NCBI GenBank assembly: GCA_017883605.1
Contig: JADGNH010000080.1
Location: 1 to 8,338, forward strand
Direction of reading: 5' to 3'
DNA length: 8,338 bases
From: Methanobacteriaceae archaeon
Lineage (GTDB): Archaea > Methanobacteriota > Methanobacteria > Methanobacteriales > Methanobacteriaceae
This document shows, piece by piece, positions 1-5,946 of the stretch (position 1 is the first letter of the stretch; every line of letters begins with the position of its first letter). The notes under the pieces were generated by a model. The model ran no database searches and had not been told where the DNA came from. It worked only from the letters and a program-made list of their open reading frames with translations. A program made the position numbers and the translations under genes.

Positions 1-1
1 C

Positions 2-256
2 AAGCACGGCGTCGCGCCGCGATTGGCGCATGCCCTGACCAGCACCGTGGTCACACGCAACACGAAAACCGGCAAACGCACGCCCGCCGCGGGGCGTCTG
101 GCCGGAAACGCAGCGGCGGGAGCGTTTACTCAGGGAGTGCTGGCTGCCGGAAGCGGCGCATCCACGGCCGGCATCGGACTGGCGGCCGAGGCCGGAGCCA
201 ACGTGGTGCGCGAGTTCGTGCCGCGCCGCCATCGTCCACCACACAAGATGCAGTGA
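2..256 (+). CDS. C-terminal fragment of a bacterial (Acidobacteria-like) hypothetical protein
   Basis: The open frame runs in from the left edge (first full codon at 2) and stops with TGA at 254-256, so only about 84 C-terminal residues are present. The TTG at 23 could be read as a start, but the frame is open upstream and no ribosome binding site precedes it, so I treat the gene as cut by the window edge. The visible sequence has the pattern R-LAHALTSTVVTRN-GK, then GRLAGNAAAGAF, a small-residue stretch, and N-VVREFVPR near the end. From memory this matches the C-terminus of a hypothetical family frequent in Acidobacteria (consensus like TRTD-GK, GNAAAA-S, EFWPD). No function is known to me. 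GC content is far above that of sequence beyond position 640, which supports a different source organism. Confidence 0.6.
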   Translation, partial: KHGVAPRLAHALTSTVVTRNTKTGKRTPAAGRLAGNAAAGAFTQGVLAAGSGASTAGIGLAAEAGANVVREFVPRRHRPPHKMQ

Positions 257-334
257 GGCCGCGGCTGCCCCAAACGTGGAGCCAGGGTGAGATGCCGAAG
301 CTGCCAAAACCACTCTCGAAGGCCGTTGAGCGCG

Positions 335-607
335 CTACTCGACTACCGGAACCAAATCCGATTCGATAATCCGCTGGTCGGCAGTCAGAAGGCGCAGGCG
401 ATGGACGCGGGCGGTGGCAACGATGACCCGGTCACCGGGATCACGCAACGCGTCGCCCAGTGCGGCCACTTCAAGGGCGACGTCCGTTGTAAGGGGAATG
501 ATCCGGATCGCGGTATTGGTGCTCAACTCTTGGAACAACTCATCCAGCCCGGCACGGATCCGCCGTCCCTCGGCCAGTAACACGATTTCAAGCAAGGTGA
601 ATGCACT
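335..607 (-). pseudogene. PIN-domain (VapC-type) toxin, N-terminus missing at the junction
   Basis: The minus-strand frame ends with TAG at 335-337 and carries the C-terminal two thirds of a PIN ribonuclease domain. Family hallmarks are visible: LLEIVLLAEGRRI (the Glu is one of the metal-binding acids), LPLT-like IIPLTTDVALEVAALG, DPGDRVIVATA, then RLRLLTADQRI. PIN toxins of type II toxin-antitoxin systems cleave RNA with a cluster of acidic residues. The first acid, in the usual N-terminal LLLDTH-type motif, is absent here. A TTG at 593-595 could open a short frame, but homology continues upstream to about 607 (S-A-F-T-L-L-E matches family S-A-I-S-L-L-E) and then fails. That is where the AT-rich sequence begins, so the gene is cut rather than short. 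No antitoxin is visible. It converges on the fragment ending at 256. Confidence 0.7.
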
Positions 608-610
608 GCC
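596..610. other. Junction between GC-rich bacterial and AT-rich archaeal-type sequence
   Basis: Protein homology changes partner here. On the minus strand the PIN domain is recognisable up to about 607. On the plus strand the papain-like protease is recognisable from the catalytic Cys codon at 602. The two overlap by a few bases (TGCACT, 602-607), which looks like a short shared sequence at a join. GC-rich codons dominate before this point. Composition becomes mixed up to 1237 and strongly AT-rich after it. I infer an assembly or cloning chimera. A natural recombination cannot be excluded from sequence alone. Confidence 0.65.
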
Positions 611-1237
611 AATGCTGAAGCCGGGGACATACAGTTTGTAGAAAAAAAACAGTCAAACAGTTATATCAATGCCAGCCGACTGTTTATCTACTACAACACC
701 CGCCATTTAATCGAAAACACCCAAGGTGATGTTGGAGCTGAAATTAGAGATACTATAAAGGCTGTGGTGCAATACGGGGCATGTAAAGAGGATGCATGGC
801 CCTATGATATCACTAAATATGATAGTAAACCACCACAATCATGCTACACCGAAGCTTTAAACTATCAAACCCTCACTTACGTAGGTCTAAGCGATTTTAA
901 TGATATACAAACCGCCCTTGCCGGTGGCTTACCGGTTCAAATTGGTATTTTGGTATTTGAAAGCTTTGAGAAAGTTGGTAGTGATGGGATGGTGCCCCTG
1001 CCAAAAAGCACTGAAAAGCTCATGGGAGGTCATGCTGTCCTTGCAGTGGGTTATAAAACCATAAATAACAGCCCTTACTTGATTGTAAGAAACTCCTGGG
1101 GAACCGGTTGGGGAGACCACGGCTATTTCTACCTACCGGCATCATATCTCAATCAAACCTATTCAGATGGCCGAAATTACGCTGATGATTTCTGGGTCAT
1201 CCTAACCGAGGAGTATATCAACAATCCTACACTCTAA
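602..1237 (+). CDS. Papain-like cysteine peptidase (C1A type), N-terminus missing
   Basis: The frame is open from 581 (after TAA at 578-580) to TAA at 1235-1237. Recognisable protease sequence begins with ECTANAEAGDIQF, which matches the family motif GSCTANA-AGAI-F around the catalytic Cys (codon 602-604). It continues with SRLFIYYNTR, GAEIRDTIKAV, YGACKEDAWPYD and PPQSCYTEALNY. Next come GGHAVLAVGY with the catalytic His (codon 1031-1033) and IVRNSWGTGWGDHGYFYLP with the catalytic Asn (1091-1093). All three catalytic residues are therefore present, but the N-terminal lead and the start codon are lost at the junction. GTG at 764 is the first possible start in frame; it lies after the catalytic Cys and is not a real start. 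Such single-domain C1A peptidases are mainly bacterial and also occur in some methanogens. Substrate is unknown. No signal peptide can be judged. Confidence 0.8.
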   Translation, partial: CTANAEAGDIQFVEKKQSNSYINASRLFIYYNTRHLIENTQGDVGAEIRDTIKAVVQYGACKEDAWPYDITKYDSKPPQSCYTEALNYQTLTYVGLSDFNDIQTALAGGLPVQIGILVFESFEKVGSDGMVPLPKSTEKLMGGHAVLAVGYKTINNSPYLIVRNSWGTGWGDHGYFYLPASYLNQTYSDGRNYADDFWVILTEEYINNPTL

Positions 1238-1330
1238 AACCAAAAACGTCTTTTAACGTGTCTCAAGTCGTAAATGACCCAAAAGGCATAATATAGATAA
1301 ATCAGATTAATTCATCTGTAGCGGGAGCTT

Positions 1331-1368
1331 TAAACTATCTAGTTTATTAAATTTTTTTTTATTTTTTT
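1331..1368 (+). terminator. Hairpin plus T-tract terminator downstream of the peptidase
   Basis: TAAACT (1331-1336) and AGTTTA (1341-1346) form a perfect 6-bp stem with a 4-nt loop. A run of 16 T broken by one A follows a few bases later (1352-1368). Archaeal termination depends mainly on the T-tract, which is strong here. It lies about 95 bp after the peptidase stop codon and is the first good terminator after that gene. Confidence 0.55.
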
Positions 1369-1510
1369 CAATGAATTATTTGTTTAAATCAAGTTTCGCA
1401 GGGGATCGATGGCGTTATGGATAGCTCCGAAGAGAAAAATAATTTAAACCATAAAACTTAAACTCCTGAAATTAATGGATAAGAAAAACTGGTTTTTTAA
1501 AGGTGATTTT

Positions 1511-1591
1511 ATGAAAACAATCATTATTTACAAGTCCTATCATTACCCTTCTAAAGTTCTATATCCGGTATTCAGTGCATTTAAAGACTGA
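1511..1591 (+). pseudogene. Flavodoxin-like N-terminal relic (26 codons)
   Basis: An AGGTGA ribosome binding site (1501-1506) precedes ATG at 1511 by 4 bases. The 26-codon frame begins MKTIIIYKSYH, which matches the first beta strand and the start of the FMN-binding loop of flavodoxin-family proteins of methanogens (typically MKT-IIY-SYHHGNT-K-A). After the His the expected GNT phosphate-binding loop is missing, and the frame stops at TGA 1589-1591. No further flavodoxin sequence is seen downstream in any frame. I read it as the 5' end of a gene deleted after codon 11. A short real peptide is possible but less likely. Confidence 0.4.
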
Positions 1592-1650
1592 TTGTTGAAT
1601 GTGATACCCTATAATATATGATATAAATATTTTTTCCCAAATCCATCATA

Positions 1651-1684
1651 TTTTGTGACAAACTCTATTTTGTGACAGACTCTA
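1651..1684 (+). repeat. Tandem 17-bp direct repeat upstream of padR
   Basis: TTTTGTGACAAACTCTA (1651-1667) is followed directly by TTTTGTGACAGACTCTA (1668-1684), with one mismatch. Each unit contains TTGTGACA. The repeat lies about 170 bp before the padR start, so it could be a distal regulator site or simply slippage in a non-coding region. Confidence 0.75.
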
Positions 1685-1789
1685 TTTAAAAAACTAATAA
1701 TTTTCTAGATCAAGGATCATTGCCCCAGCCATATAATATTTTTTCCAGCCATCATTGCCAGCGTATATTTTTTTTGTTAGGAAACTAAA

Positions 1790-1804
1790 ACTATATATAT
1801 TATA
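1790..1804 (+). promoter_or_regulatory. Probable archaeal TATA box for the padR-ABC operon
   Basis: ACTATATATATTATA is preceded by the purine-rich AACTAAA, fitting a TATA box with an upstream BRE-like element. A start site about 25 bp downstream would fall near 1820-1830, at the palindrome, leaving a short leader before the ATG at 1854. The surrounding sequence is very AT-rich, so the exact box is uncertain. Confidence 0.5.
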
Positions 1805-1826
1805 GATATATTAAAATTAAATATAT

Positions 1827-1841
1827 CCATATTAGATATGG
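1827..1841. promoter_or_regulatory. Perfect palindrome, candidate PadR operator
   Basis: CCATAT-TAG-ATATGG is a perfect inverted repeat of 6-bp arms with a 3-bp spacer. It sits between the TATA box and the padR ribosome binding site and partly overlaps the latter. PadR-family dimers commonly repress their own operon from short AT-rich dyads near the start site. The regulator encoded immediately downstream is the obvious candidate ligand. Binding itself is inferred. Confidence 0.5.
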
Positions 1842-1853
1842 TGGAGTGAAACA

Positions 1854-2321
1854 ATGGAAGAAAAAGGCAGCTCTCCCTTGGAAGGTTCGGAAGCTAAGCA
1901 CCAAGAGTTCAATAAACAAAATGATAAGGTTGATTGCGATCCTGATCAATCAAAAAAGCTTAAAGAGTACGATATAAAACTTTTAAGAAGTATGAAGGGA
2001 TTTGGTAAAACCATGATCCTCTGGCTCATCAGCAAAGAAACAATACACGGTTACGAGCTCATGAGAAAGATCAACCAAATCAATCCTTCAGTTGAGGAAA
2101 AGTTGAAAGGAGGACCCGGTAAGATCTATCCTATACTCCATGATCTCGAGAAAGCCGGGTTGATTATTGGAACTTGGGAAGCACAGGGTAAAAGGAAAAT
2201 AAAATATTACGAAATAACTGAAGAAGGCACTGAAACACTGATTAGAATTAAAAAGGTTTTTAGGTGTCATAGAACTCCAATTTTAGAGGAATTCTGGAGA
2301 GATATGTTCTCCAATAAATAA
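1854..2321 (+). CDS. PadR-family transcriptional regulator
   Basis: The protein has 155 residues. A winged helix-turn-helix domain occupies about residues 50-125: ILWLISKETIHGYELMRKI (helices 1-2), GGPGKIYPILHDLEKAGLI (recognition region, matching the family pattern SPGTLYP-L--LE--GLI) and the wing KRKIKYYEITEEG. The C-terminus (126-155) is a single short helical stretch, as in short PadR proteins, and probably dimerises. An unusual charged leader of about 45 residues precedes the domain. I keep the ATG at 1854 because GGTGGAGTGA lies just upstream. Met48 is an alternative start that would give the usual family length. The ATPase gene begins 16 bp after the stop, so this is likely the first gene of an efflux operon that it represses in response to a small molecule. 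Family assignment is firm; the ligand is unknown. Confidence 0.88.
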   Translation: MEEKGSSPLEGSEAKHQEFNKQNDKVDCDPDQSKKLKEYDIKLLRSMKGFGKTMILWLISKETIHGYELMRKINQINPSVEEKLKGGPGKIYPILHDLEKAGLIIGTWEAQGKRKIKYYEITEEGTETLIRIKKVFRCHRTPILEEFWRDMFSNK

Positions 2322-2337
2322 GAATAGAGGGTACATT

Positions 2338-3429
2338 ATGAAATATGCGATAGAAACCTTTGATCTGACAAAAAAATATGATGAATTTACAGCTGTTGAT
2401 GCTCTGAACATGAAGATTGATAACAATAGCATTTTTGGCTTTTTAGGTCCAAATGGTGCTGGAAAAACCACCACTATAAAAATGCTTACCTGTTTAATAA
2501 AAGCAACTTCGGGAACGGGAAACGTTGCAGGATACGACATTACAAATAATCCAAATGAAGTCCGAGAAAAAATAGGAATGGTTCCTCAGCTGGTAAGTCT
2601 GTATGGAGATCTTACAGTTCGTGAAAATGTGTATCTCTGTGCAGATTTTTATGGACTCCCAACAGACTTGAAGATAAGCCGAGCCGACGAACTTATGGAA
2701 CTTGTTGACATCAAATATGCTCAAAATAAGTTAGTCAAACAACTTTCTGGGGGTATGAAACAAAAGGCATCTGTTGTTGCAAGTTTGATTCATCAACCAG
2801 ATATACTCTTCCTTGATGAGCCTACCATAGGTTTAGATCCGACAACTAAGAGAGTTTTATGGGATCTGGTGGAAGAACTGAATTCTGAAGGCCGTACCAT
2901 CATCCTTTGTTCGCACGATATGTATGAAGTGGAACTTCTCTGTGATGGTATTGGAATTATAAATAATGGAGTTCTCGCTGCTTTCGACACGCCAAGAGGT
3001 CTTAAAGATACCATGATTAAAGAACAGAAGGAATTAAAGTCAACAAAAGATTCTAATGTTATTAAGATTATGGAGGAACTCCGAAAGGAAAGTTCAGTTG
3101 AAGATAGTGCAGCGTTTGATAAAATAAAAGAAAACATAGAAATAAGGAACAGGGATTTAAAAGAGCTAAGCGTTATGATAAGCAATTTAGATGAAAATAT
3201 GCTAAACCATCTGAATAAACTGCCCAGCATACATGAAATTGTAGAACACGATTCTGGAAGAATAGTTATGGATATAGAATCTTCAGATGAGTCAGTAAAT
3301 CAGATAATATCTGCAATAATCACTAATGGCGGAAATATTACCTCTATCGCCACTAAAGACCCTTCCTTGGAAGATGTTTTCATGAGTGTTACTGCTAAAA
3401 AGGAAGAAGAAGGTGTAGATAATGAGTGA
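2338..3429 (+). CDS. ABC transporter ATP-binding protein (DrrA/CcmA type)
   Basis: The protein has 363 residues. It supplies ATP hydrolysis for an ABC-2 exporter and should lie at the cytoplasmic face of the membrane. Visible motifs are Walker A GPNGAGKT (37-44), Q-loop Gln84 in MVPQ, signature LSGGM (136-140), Walker B ILFLDEPT (156-163), D-loop GLD (165-167) and the switch His193 in CSHD. The C-terminal end DPSLEDVFMSVT (341-352) is typical of drug-exporter ATPases. Residues about 225-300 form a Lys/Glu-rich, probably helical segment between the nucleotide-binding domain and this tail, which makes the protein longer than the usual 300-330 residues. The start ATG follows AGAGGGT (2326-2332) at good spacing. 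It lies 16 bp after padR and overlaps the permease gene by 8 bp, so the two subunits are probably translationally coupled. Substrate is unknown. Confidence 0.93.
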   Translation: MKYAIETFDLTKKYDEFTAVDALNMKIDNNSIFGFLGPNGAGKTTTIKMLTCLIKATSGTGNVAGYDITNNPNEVREKIGMVPQLVSLYGDLTVRENVYLCADFYGLPTDLKISRADELMELVDIKYAQNKLVKQLSGGMKQKASVVASLIHQPDILFLDEPTIGLDPTTKRVLWDLVEELNSEGRTIILCSHDMYEVELLCDGIGIINNGVLAAFDTPRGLKDTMIKEQKELKSTKDSNVIKIMEELRKESSVEDSAAFDKIKENIEIRNRDLKELSVMISNLDENMLNHLNKLPSIHEIVEHDSGRIVMDIESSDESVNQIISAIITNGGNITSIATKDPSLEDVFMSVTAKKEEEGVDNE

Positions 3430-4588
3430 GACTAAAAAAATTATGTGGATGATTAAAAAGGATCTGCTGGTTTTATGGAGACATAAACCGCGTTTAATAT
3501 CGCTATTTTTGTTCCCCATAATTATGATCACACTCTTTGGATACGGTATGGGTGGAACATTGAATAATGTACCGGTGGTTGTGGTTGAACAAAGTCAAGG
3601 GCCTATAACTGATGCAACCCTTACCGCAATTAAGGGGAATAGTCTATATAATGTGAAAGATATAATAACGGATCCAGATAAGGGAAAACAGATGGTTCAA
3701 AGTGGTCAGGTTAAAGCTGCCATAATTCTGCCTTCGAATTATGATAACCTGAACGATACTTCACAAAAGAGTATTGTAGTCGATGTTGATTCATCGGATC
3801 AACTAGCTGCAAGTGTAATTATCCCAGCGACTCAAGGTTTATTTAATCAAATATCTAATCAAATAGGTATACAAGAGCTTCAAACCTTAAATTTTACTTC
3901 AACAAGCGTAGCAAGTACTCCTCAAGGAACTAACTTTCAAAACATACTAAATTCAATAAATCTCCAAATAAATAAGTTATATGGAAATATTACCTACTTA
4001 GACTTCCTTGTACCTGCAATTATAGGTATGACTATCCTATTCGGATGTGTGTTTGGAATGGGAGAAATTATAGCGGGTGAAAGGGAAAGAGGAGAACTTG
4101 CCAGATTGTTTATGACACCTACTAGTGTTTCAACAGTTGTGGGTGGAAAAATTATATCCAAATTAGTACAAGAAACCGGAAGAGGCATAATACTCATTGT
4201 AGCGGCTGTACTTCTATTTGGGATTATAATAAATGGAAGTATAATGCTAACGGTTCTTCTACTAATCCTAGGGGCTTTATGTTTTATAGGATTTGGAATT
4301 ATGATATCGGCAAGGGTTTCGTCACAGGAAGATTTTATGCAGAGTGTAATGCCTATTACCATGCCTATGATGTTCGTATCCGGTGTATTCTATCCCATCG
4401 AAACAATGCCATGGATATTCCAAAAAATTGCATATATTTTGCCATTAACTTACGTGAACGATGCCTTAAGGGCCGTGATGTTAAAAGGAGCAGGTGTAGG
4501 AGATATATGGATAGATATAGTGGTACTTTTAGGATTCACAGCTCTGTTCTTCGCTTTAGGAGTTACCCAATTTAACAGAGACGTATAG
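3422..4588 (+). CDS. ABC-2 type transporter permease
   Basis: The protein has 388 residues and is the membrane subunit of the exporter. Topology by eye: TM1 about 25-44, a large extracytoplasmic domain 45-194, TM2 195-216, then the cytoplasmic motif GERERGELARLFMTP (219-233) characteristic of ABC-2 permeases. TM3 is 254-273, TM4 275-296, TM5 308-326, a conserved LPLTYVNDALRAVM segment 340-353, and TM6 363-383. Six segments and the long first loop fit the YhfA/DrrB-like group (ABC2_membrane_3). Only one permease gene is present, so a homodimer with two copies of the upstream ATPase is likely. The start overlaps the ATPase stop, with AGGTGT at 3411-3416 as its binding site. The stop (4586-4588) lies inside a tandem 30-bp duplication. 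Substrate cannot be read from the sequence. Confidence 0.92.
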   Translation: MSETKKIMWMIKKDLLVLWRHKPRLISLFLFPIIMITLFGYGMGGTLNNVPVVVVEQSQGPITDATLTAIKGNSLYNVKDIITDPDKGKQMVQSGQVKAAIILPSNYDNLNDTSQKSIVVDVDSSDQLAASVIIPATQGLFNQISNQIGIQELQTLNFTSTSVASTPQGTNFQNILNSINLQINKLYGNITYLDFLVPAIIGMTILFGCVFGMGEIIAGERERGELARLFMTPTSVSTVVGGKIISKLVQETGRGIILIVAAVLLFGIIINGSIMLTVLLLILGALCFIGFGIMISARVSSQEDFMQSVMPITMPMMFVSGVFYPIETMPWIFQKIAYILPLTYVNDALRAVMLKGAGVGDIWIDIVVLLGFTALFFALGVTQFNRDV

Positions 4589-4636
4589 ATGGACGTTTAA
4601 AAAAATAGAGACGTATAGATGGATGTTTAAAAAATT
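4577..4636 (+). repeat. Tandem 30-bp duplication across the permease stop codon
   Basis: The unit starting AGAGACGTATAGATGGA at 4577 recurs 30 bp later at 4607, with about two differences (C/T at 4593/4623 and one A/T at the 3' end). The first unit includes the last permease codons and its TAG. Because the period is a multiple of three, the second unit repeats the same in-frame pattern, Arg-Asp-Val-stop followed by Met-Asp-Val-stop. It looks like a recent slippage duplication and pushes the next gene 30 bp downstream. Confidence 0.85.
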
Positions 4637-4642
4637 TCATTA

Positions 4643-4648
4643 GGTGAT
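4643..4648 (+). promoter_or_regulatory. Ribosome binding site of the PQQ-like protein gene
   Basis: GGTGAT lies 3 nt before ATG 4652 and 6 nt before ATG 4655. The spacing slightly favours 4655 as the true start, which removes only one Met. Confidence 0.6.
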
Positions 4649-4651
4649 AAA

Positions 4652-5890
4652 ATGATGGGAAAAAAGAATATATTTATTGGATTCATGATAATATGCCTTT
4701 TGGGGAGTCCAATAGCAATTGCACCAGCTTCTGCAACAGACTGGCCCATGTTTCAGGAAAATTTGGATCATACAGGTTACCTGGATGAAGCATCTGATTT
4801 CAATCCAGACACATGGTTATTCCAAACCCAAGGGATCCTAACCTCCCCTGCAATTTCAGATAAATTAGTTTACTTTGGTTCAACAAGCGGGTTATTTTAT
4901 GCCCTTAACCTTGACGATGGAACTAAAGTTTGGGACTATAAAACTGATGGAAATATTACATCTCCCCCAGTTATAAGTGGAGATAATGTATATTTTGGTT
5001 CTGGTGATAGTAATCTCTACGCTTTGAATAAGAAAACCGGGGATGGAGTATGGAAATATAAAACAGGGAATGCCATTGAAACAACACCGGCAATAGATAA
5101 TGGAATCATATATTTTGGATCAGATGACCAGCGGTTGTATGCATTAAATACCAATGACAGCACTATGAAATGGGAATTTCAAACAGGAAACGCGGTAAAA
5201 TCGTCCCCAGCAGTGTTCAATGGAGTAGTGTACTTTGGATCTGATGATGGAAAAGTATACGCAGTTAATACAGCTGATGGTGCTGAACTATGGGGACATG
5301 ACACTGGAAATGCTGTGAGGTCATCTCCAGCCATTCAAGACTCGGTATTATTTGTAGGAACAGACAACGGCAACTTTTATGCCATGAACATAGGGGATGG
5401 ATCTGTTAAATGGTCCCATAACTTTAATGATTCCGTAAAATCATCAGCACTCCTTGATCCAAACGATAACAGCTTGTTTGTAGGATCTGATAACGGGAAT
5501 ATAACCTCTCTGGATATGCGGGACGGAACATTAAAATGGTCAGTTAAAACTGGAAATGTTAAATCAACCCCTGCACTTATGGGAGATAATATTGTGGTAA
5601 GTTCAGATAGTGGAACAGTTTATGTGTTAAATAAATTCAGTGGTAAAGAAGAGTGGAATTATATGCCTGGTTATTACCTCTTTAATTCACCATTAAGTTC
5701 ACCTGCAGTATATGGTGATGATATAATTCTGGGCAGTGGCAATGGAGATATGTATTCATTGGACTTTTCAAGAAAAAACAGTCCAGTGTCACCATATCTC
5801 TATTACATAGCGGCCTTAATTGTGGTAATAATTGGAACTCTAATAATTGTAAGAGTACTAAGGAGAAGAAGAAAAGGGAAGGTAGAATAG
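4652..5890 (+). CDS. Membrane-anchored eight-bladed PQQ-like beta-propeller protein
   Basis: The protein has 412 residues. It begins with a signal peptide (KK, hydrophobic core about 7-24, likely cleavage after ASA at 28). The mature N-terminus DWPMFQENLDHTGY is typical of PQQ-like repeat proteins. Repeats of about 40 residues follow, each with SPAI..., VYFGS-DG, YALN---G and a closing Trp. Trp residues fall at 55, 94, 134, 174, 214, 254, 296 and 335, giving eight blades. A C-terminal membrane segment (about 383-403) and RRRRKGK tail anchor it with the propeller outside the cell. Four N-X-S/T sequons (N101, N168, N259, N283) could carry archaeal N-glycans. Cofactor-binding and catalytic residues of true quinoprotein dehydrogenases are not apparent, so a structural, binding or assembly (BamB-like) role is more likely than an enzyme. 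It lies 63 bp after the permease and may share its transcript. Function is unknown. Confidence 0.88.
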   Translation: MMGKKNIFIGFMIICLLGSPIAIAPASATDWPMFQENLDHTGYLDEASDFNPDTWLFQTQGILTSPAISDKLVYFGSTSGLFYALNLDDGTKVWDYKTDGNITSPPVISGDNVYFGSGDSNLYALNKKTGDGVWKYKTGNAIETTPAIDNGIIYFGSDDQRLYALNTNDSTMKWEFQTGNAVKSSPAVFNGVVYFGSDDGKVYAVNTADGAELWGHDTGNAVRSSPAIQDSVLFVGTDNGNFYAMNIGDGSVKWSHNFNDSVKSSALLDPNDNSLFVGSDNGNITSLDMRDGTLKWSVKTGNVKSTPALMGDNIVVSSDSGTVYVLNKFSGKEEWNYMPGYYLFNSPLSSPAVYGDDIILGSGNGDMYSLDFSRKNSPVSPYLYYIAALIVVIIGTLIIVRVLRRRRKGKVE

Positions 5891-5905
5891 TTAATCTTTC
5901 CTTTA

Positions 5906-5946
5906 TTTTTTTTTATTTAGAACTTAATTTTTTATTTAGAACTTAA
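5906..5946 (+). terminator. T-tract terminators within a 19-bp tandem repeat
   Basis: Just after the propeller stop codon there are runs of nine T (5906-5914) and six T (5928-5933), suitable for archaeal termination. They lie in an exact tandem duplication of TTTTTTATTTAGAACTTAA (5909-5927 and 5928-5946), so the terminator itself has been doubled. A third T-rich run follows at about 5965-5973. Confidence 0.6.

Larger units (their letters stand above)
1238..1853. other. AT-rich intergenic region upstream of padR
   Basis: This is 616 bp with no full-length gene. It holds the terminator at 1331-1368, a short flavodoxin-like relic (1511-1591), two sets of direct repeats (1651-1684 and 1716-1760), and the probable padR promoter and operator (1790-1846). 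A 13-codon frame at 1409-1447 behind AGGGG has no recognisable product. On the minus strand around 1390-1437, a 20-codon stop-to-stop frame contains FGAIHNAIDPLRNLI, which looks protein-like but which I cannot assign. The region reads as decayed coding sequence plus a control region. Confidence 0.5.

Noticed and set aside
287..641. Plus-strand frames at 287-580 and 414-641
   Set aside because: They lie opposite the PIN gene, have no recognisable protein features or ribosome binding site, and are typical shadows in GC-rich DNA.
764..1237. GTG 764 as the start of the protease
   Set aside because: It lies after the catalytic Cys at 602-604, and the homologous frame is open further upstream.
1651..1760. 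CRISPR-like repeats upstream of padR
   Set aside because: Units are 8-17 bp, adjacent or reshuffled, with no regular unique spacers and no cas genes.
2793..3230. 145-residue minus-strand frame inside the ABC ATPase gene
   Set aside because: The plus strand carries all ABC motifs. The minus frame is Ser/Leu-rich low-information sequence, as expected of a shadow.
3994..4362. 122-residue minus-strand frame inside the permease gene
   Set aside because: Antisense of a clear membrane protein, with no start signal or family resemblance.
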